Positions 59,901 to 64,000 of a stretch of DNA of 64,000 nucleotides are shown here, piece by piece. Location of the stretch: the NCBI RefSeq assembly GCF_030867145.1, contig NC_134433.1, positions 12,041,216 to 12,105,215 on the forward strand, written 5' to 3'. The notes under the pieces are model-generated. The model was not told the origin of the DNA. It did not search any database and saw nothing but the letters and a program-made list of their open reading frames with translations. Both the position numbers and the translations under genes were made by a program. The DNA comes from Opisthocomus hoazin. Lineage: Eukaryota; Chordata; Aves; Opisthocomiformes; Opisthocomidae. Each line of letters begins with the position of its first letter. The stretch's first letter is position 1.

Positions 59901-62900
59901 TTTGTCCGCTCCCAGGACTGCATGAATAATGCTGCGATAAGCCACCAAGTTTCCCTGGGGGAAGGGACGGCTAGCAGCTCCACGAAGGCTGAAGAGCATT
60001 TCAGAGTTACTGGGTCCATCCAGAGCACCAGAAGAATCCAAGCAGAAAGAAACGAAACCTGCAAGCAAACCATAACTCTTCTCTCCATCAGTCAGGCCTT
60101 AATCTCCAGGAGAGCCGTTCTGCTAATTTTGATACCAGCCGGGTTACAAAGGTGCAACTCCACAAAGACTCAAGTGGACAGGGAGCTTCCACTGTTTCTC
60201 AGTAGCAAAGAATCCCAGTACAAGAGGCCACAATGGATCTGTTCGTCAACACCCACTTGGCAAACACTTCAGGAGGGTCAGGGAGAACCACCCCGATTCT
60301 GAAAGGGCAGGGCAGGAAAAACCTACTCACCTGTCCCAATGTAGAGGGTTCGATAGCACATGTTGACTGCACCCCCTAAGCCCATCAGAGGATAGAACAC
60401 CGCCCGGGCTTGCACCTCCTTTCTTTGCGCTGCAAGGTAAAAAAGGAATTATTTCAACAATGTTATCGGCTCCGAAGGCTGCTTGACCCCAGTGTCCCCA
60501 GCGCTTGACTCTCCAGAAAGCACAGATCCTAAGGAAAATGCACTCAGTTTTGGCCTAAACTCCAATTCCCAACCCTGTAGGAATGTTTGTGCATTAAACA
60601 ACTTTTTGACAGTCATCAGAGAAAAACTGCTCTCTCCAGTAACCCCGACAAGCCATGCAATTGGGGGGAATCTTAATGTGCAGCGTGCACAACCGAGCCA
60701 CACAGAGGAAAACACAGGCCTCCTACCACTAGCTTCTTTCTTAATCTCTTCCACTCCGGTTAAGCAAAGAGCTGAGCCTTGCCGCCAAAGTGACACTTAA
60801 AAAAAATTGGTGCTGGCGAATGTCACCAACTTCACAGCTGCGGTTTCCCTTTTAGCGCAGCTGCAGCAAAAACACACAGGTTGAACAGGGCTTGTCCAGG
60901 GACCAACCGAGCTCCTAGGACAGCATGGTTTAGCGAGCAGGCTCCTTCGCCCTCGGGCTGGTCCCTGTGGCACACTGGACCACGGCCACTCCGGCGCTCG
61001 GCCTCCAGAGCAGCTCCCTGGCAGCCAAGTTCCAATCACACACTCTCACATGCCCACATTAACTGGACAGAAAGTTGTCTTCTGTGGCACAGCTATCAAA
61101 CGCTGGTGGGCCACACAGGCCTAGCCAGGATTTCAGCAGCTGTCTTTTGGAGACAAGCGCAGAGTTTAGGCCTCTCCCGATACTACATCTGCAGGACAGT
61201 TGCGCACCAAGAGCGTGAAATCAAAGAACAGAACACGAGGATTACAAGAGATTGTTTGCAGAGCCATCTCCATTGACAACATCGTCCACCCCGAGCGGCA
61301 TCGCCAGACGCGCAGCACTCAACGCAGCTGAGATGTGCAGGTTCCCACCTCCGCCCGGCTGCCCCGCACAAGTCCTTTCAACCATCTGGCTCTGCTGGCT
61401 CATCAGGGCTCACTAAAGGCTTTGGATCTAATATTTCATCAGCAATGCCTAACAGTCAGCTGCATGTATCGTTCCTGCCCAAAACGGGTGATGGGTTAAG
61501 AGAGCACCAATCTGCCTTCTGAAAGGCAGACCGCTGAAGAATTTCCAGACCTCATCTGTTCGGAGCGGCACAGGAACACAGCTCATACCACAGCCTGGTG
61601 CCGTGTCCTACAGCAGTGTTCAAAAGAAGACTGAGAAAGCATTTAGAGAATGCTGTGATGCTACACCAGCAAGTGAGTAGGCAAGCACAGAGTGTCAGAA
61701 GAAGGTTACTGACAGCTAGCAGACTTCCAAAGATCTTAGCTTGGGTATTTACCCCCAGGCCTACCAGAAGGGGAGCAGACAACCGCTCCCACAACAAGGC
61801 TGCCCAGTCAGTGCTTGAAAGCAGATTAAACGGACTGGCTGCCCGTACACGAAGCCCCGTTCCTGCTGCAGCTTTGGGTGTCAGCATGCCAATACCAGTG
61901 ACCACAAACAAAGCCAATGCTGAACTCTGAAATCTGGAGATTTCCAACAGAAGCAGAAGTTGTTTTCCATTACTGGCTTTAGTTGCATTTAGTGTTTCAG
62001 CTTGACAGTGACACTATTCTGAACGGGCAATCGCAATGTCACGTGTATGTTCTGTGCCCCAATTCCTCCTGTTCGTGCGTTTGTCTTACAAGCAACTTCT
62101 CCAGAAAGAGGGAGCAGGAATTCATGTATTTCTCTTGCCCATCTCAAAGGTGAGGGGAAAAAACAAAAGCAGCTGAACCTTCCCATCTCTTGTTAATTCT
62201 AAGATGAATAAACCACAACGCCACTAAATATTTCCAGCAGAAAATCAGAAGTTACTGAAAGTGTTTTCATTGTCATAATCTGTAAATAATTAAGCAGAGG
62301 GACCTGAAGGAGTTTCTGGCCAGCGGGTATCCAGAGCAAGGGGATGAAAGGAAAGGAATGTGAAAGGCAGCGTCAGACAGATAGCAGAAGAGGAGGCAGA
62401 TCTCCTCTAGTGGATAGGCAAGGGAGTGACAAACCCAACTATTCTAGGGCTGCTCTTACCTTCAATGTGGTTCCCCACAGGAGATGGTTGATGGGAACTG
62501 ACACTGCTCGCTAGAGACTGAGCTTTGGAAGGAAAGAGCTGATGTATTCTCTGCAAGGCCAGAAACTTGATCAGCTGCTCATCCAGCATATTTATCTCAA
62601 TCTCTGTTAATAAACAAAAAGCAATTAGTAAGTTATTCATGGAAAGGGTGCAATCTGAGCTGCAGTGGATTTAACTGTCCCACTTTCAGACTTGCCATTT
62701 GCTTCAACAGCAAAGACGTGACAAATTTCACAATATCAAGAATCTTACACAGAGGTGATCTATTACTTCGTATCATCTCTTGAGAGCAGCGTGCGAGGAG
62801 AGTGCCAGCAACGGCCAGAGAGCTACAATTCACGCCACAAGCAGAAGTTCAGGGGAACAAGGACTGACAGAAGTTGTAGATCTGCTGTTTTGGCTCAGAA

Positions 62901-64000
62901 TCAACAGGTCTGCAGAGGCGGACATCGTGCCCCTTTGGGCAGCAGGTTGGGTCCTCCTTGAGAAGCTTCACTATCTAGTTAGAAAGTCTAACCCTACGTT
63001 ACAGAAGAAAGCTGTAACCACCTTTGAAGCTGCTACAGGATCATTCCTGAGTCACATGCTTTCATAGCAGCATCAGTTAAACCAAACAGGGCAATTCAGA
63101 CAATATTAATGAGCTTTAAAGCAGATCTGTTGCTGATAGCTTTGAAGTACTTACATTTGTAAAGCCCTACAGAGGTCTTTCTGGCTAACCTCTTCTTCCA
63201 AGAGCTTTCTCCACATCAACGACAGTTAAAACATCAAGCAGAAGCAGCAGAGCTCTAACGGCCTTTCCCAATAGCAGAGGGGTTGCCTGGGCAAGCTGAG
63301 CAGTCGGGGTTCACCCAAGAAAACAGGGTCACACTGGCAACGCCAGAAAGGCTGTTCTTCAGATGTAGAAGTCATCTCTAGCAACAGCCTCGCCATGCTA
63401 CTGATGATTGCTGTTCAGCAATCTCCTCCTCCTGAAGTCACTCCACTAAGGTTTGGCATTTCTTGCCAAGTACAACAAAAGGAAAATAAAAAACGGGCTA
63501 CTCTAGAAGACTGGCAGAAGCAGAAATAAATCAGAAAATTAACCGACCCATTAGAGCATCGTCACTCAGGTGACTGCTCGAGTACAAGATTTATTGTTGC
63601 TGGACTTTATGCCCGTCAGGAAGAGCTCTGGTTTGCAGCTAGCACCACAACACGGCAGGGCTGCAGGTTCCTGCATGTGAATTTCACCTGGCAAGCAGCC
63701 CGTGCAGAAGTGCAATAGCTTTGCGATCCTTCCCCAGAAGTGCTTCGGGCAGAAACACCTCATTGGCCGTGCTGCCTTGGCAACACTACAAGTAGGGAAG
63801 CATGTGACATATTTAAGGTAATGTATACCCAGCCCCACCCTCACCTGACTGCAACCCTTCTTTATCTCTGGAACTTTTCCTCCAGCAGAGTTGGTCTCTG
63901 CTCTAGGGAAGCAAACACACAGGGCTAGTAGAGACAGATAATGAACTGAATACTCACCGCCGTCCATAAATGCTTTCAGGGAACTGGTGAGGTCCAACAT
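56941..64000 (-). CDS. PHF12: PHF12 (Pf1), C-terminal part, partial
   Basis: The last six coding exons join in phase: 64000-63958 (partial, enters from the right), 62603-62460, 60429-60331, 59784-59702, 58007-57869, 57275-56941. Together they encode about 280 residues ending [13 protein letters not shown]. Conserved blocks include [40 protein letters not shown], the FHA-like module ([18 protein letters not shown] and [20 protein letters not shown]) and [23 protein letters not shown]12 is a nuclear PHD-finger subunit of Sin3-HDAC corepressor complexes. The PHD fingers and Sin3-interacting segments are N-terminal and lie outside this window. The basic linker after VQSVI ([11 protein letters not shown]) differs from the human RRRRHQKQDEE, but the charge pattern is kept. 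Confidence 0.96.
57465..57489. repeat. AAAC tetranucleotide repeat
   Basis: About six CAAA units in the PHF12 intron just upstream (transcript sense) of the last exon. Confidence 0.85.
58010..59700. other. PHF12: PHF12 intron
   Basis: The 1.7 kb intron between the two FHA-like exons. I see no nested gene, hairpin RNA or transposon. Confidence 0.55.
60430..62459. other. PHF12: PHF12 intron
   Basis: A 2.0 kb intron. The open frames near 61,598-61,930 and 60,881-61,276 have no recognisable motif and no splice context; I treat them as chance. Confidence 0.55.
62604..63957. other. PHF12: PHF12 intron
   Basis: A 1.35 kb intron with no feature recognised beyond the flanking splice sites (donor GTGAGT at 63,957-63,952, acceptor TTATTAACAG at about 62,604). 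Confidence 0.6.

Noticed and set aside
1-64000. tRNA, rRNA, CRISPR or bacterial operon features
   Set aside because: None seen; spliced genes, CpG islands and CR1 elements show this is vertebrate nuclear DNA, and the short direct repeats are minisatellites, not spacer arrays.

Overview
This is vertebrate, almost certainly avian, genomic DNA. The genes are intron-bearing with GT-AG splice sites and CpG-island promoters. CR1 LINE remnants are present, one ending in the typical CR1 3' end. The right two thirds are compact and GC-rich, as on a bird microchromosome. The gene content matches the block on human 17q11.2: FAM222B, ERAL1, MIR451A/MIR144, FLOT2, DHRS13, PHF12.

Layout. 1-18.2 kb is AT-rich and nearly featureless; I read it as intergenic or first-intron DNA. 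It has two exon-like plus-strand pieces at the extreme left that I could not identify. A CpG island at 18.2-18.95 kb carries a minus-strand first-exon donor and is probably the FAM222B promoter. 19-21.2 kb is intergenic. ERAL1 (minus, 11 exons, 471 aa) lies at 25,815-21,388. A 1 kb GC-rich gap follows, then the erythroid microRNA pair miR-451 and miR-144 (minus) at 26.86-27.16 kb. That pair has its own candidate poly(A) signal, promoter elements and upstream GATA motifs to about 29.3 kb. FLOT2 (minus, 428 aa) runs from 52,507 to 31,323 with a 1.4 kb 3'UTR. It has two alternative versions of coding exon 3, each exactly 91 nt. DHRS13 (minus, 5 exons, 328 aa) lies at 55,656-52,834. The last six exons of PHF12 (minus, C-terminal FHA-like half) fill 56.1-64.0 kb and the gene runs off the right edge.

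All recognised genes lie on the minus strand. I placed exon boundaries by joining reading frames across GT-AG sites; every junction keeps phase, and the FLOT2 model comes out at the human length of 428 aa. The genes are housekeeping or developmental and do not form a pathway: mitochondrial ribosome assembly (ERAL1), erythroid maturation (miR-144/451), membrane microdomain scaffolding (FLOT2), a membrane-anchored short-chain dehydrogenase (DHRS13) and Sin3/HDAC corepression (PHF12).

Most notable points: the FLOT2 mutually exclusive exon pair; ERAL1 inverted relative to my recollection of the mammalian order, which puts the miRNA cluster just upstream of its promoter; a complete small pri-miR-144/451 gene; a DHRS13 stop codon embedded in its own poly(A) signal; and GC-rich minisatellites next to nearly every promoter.
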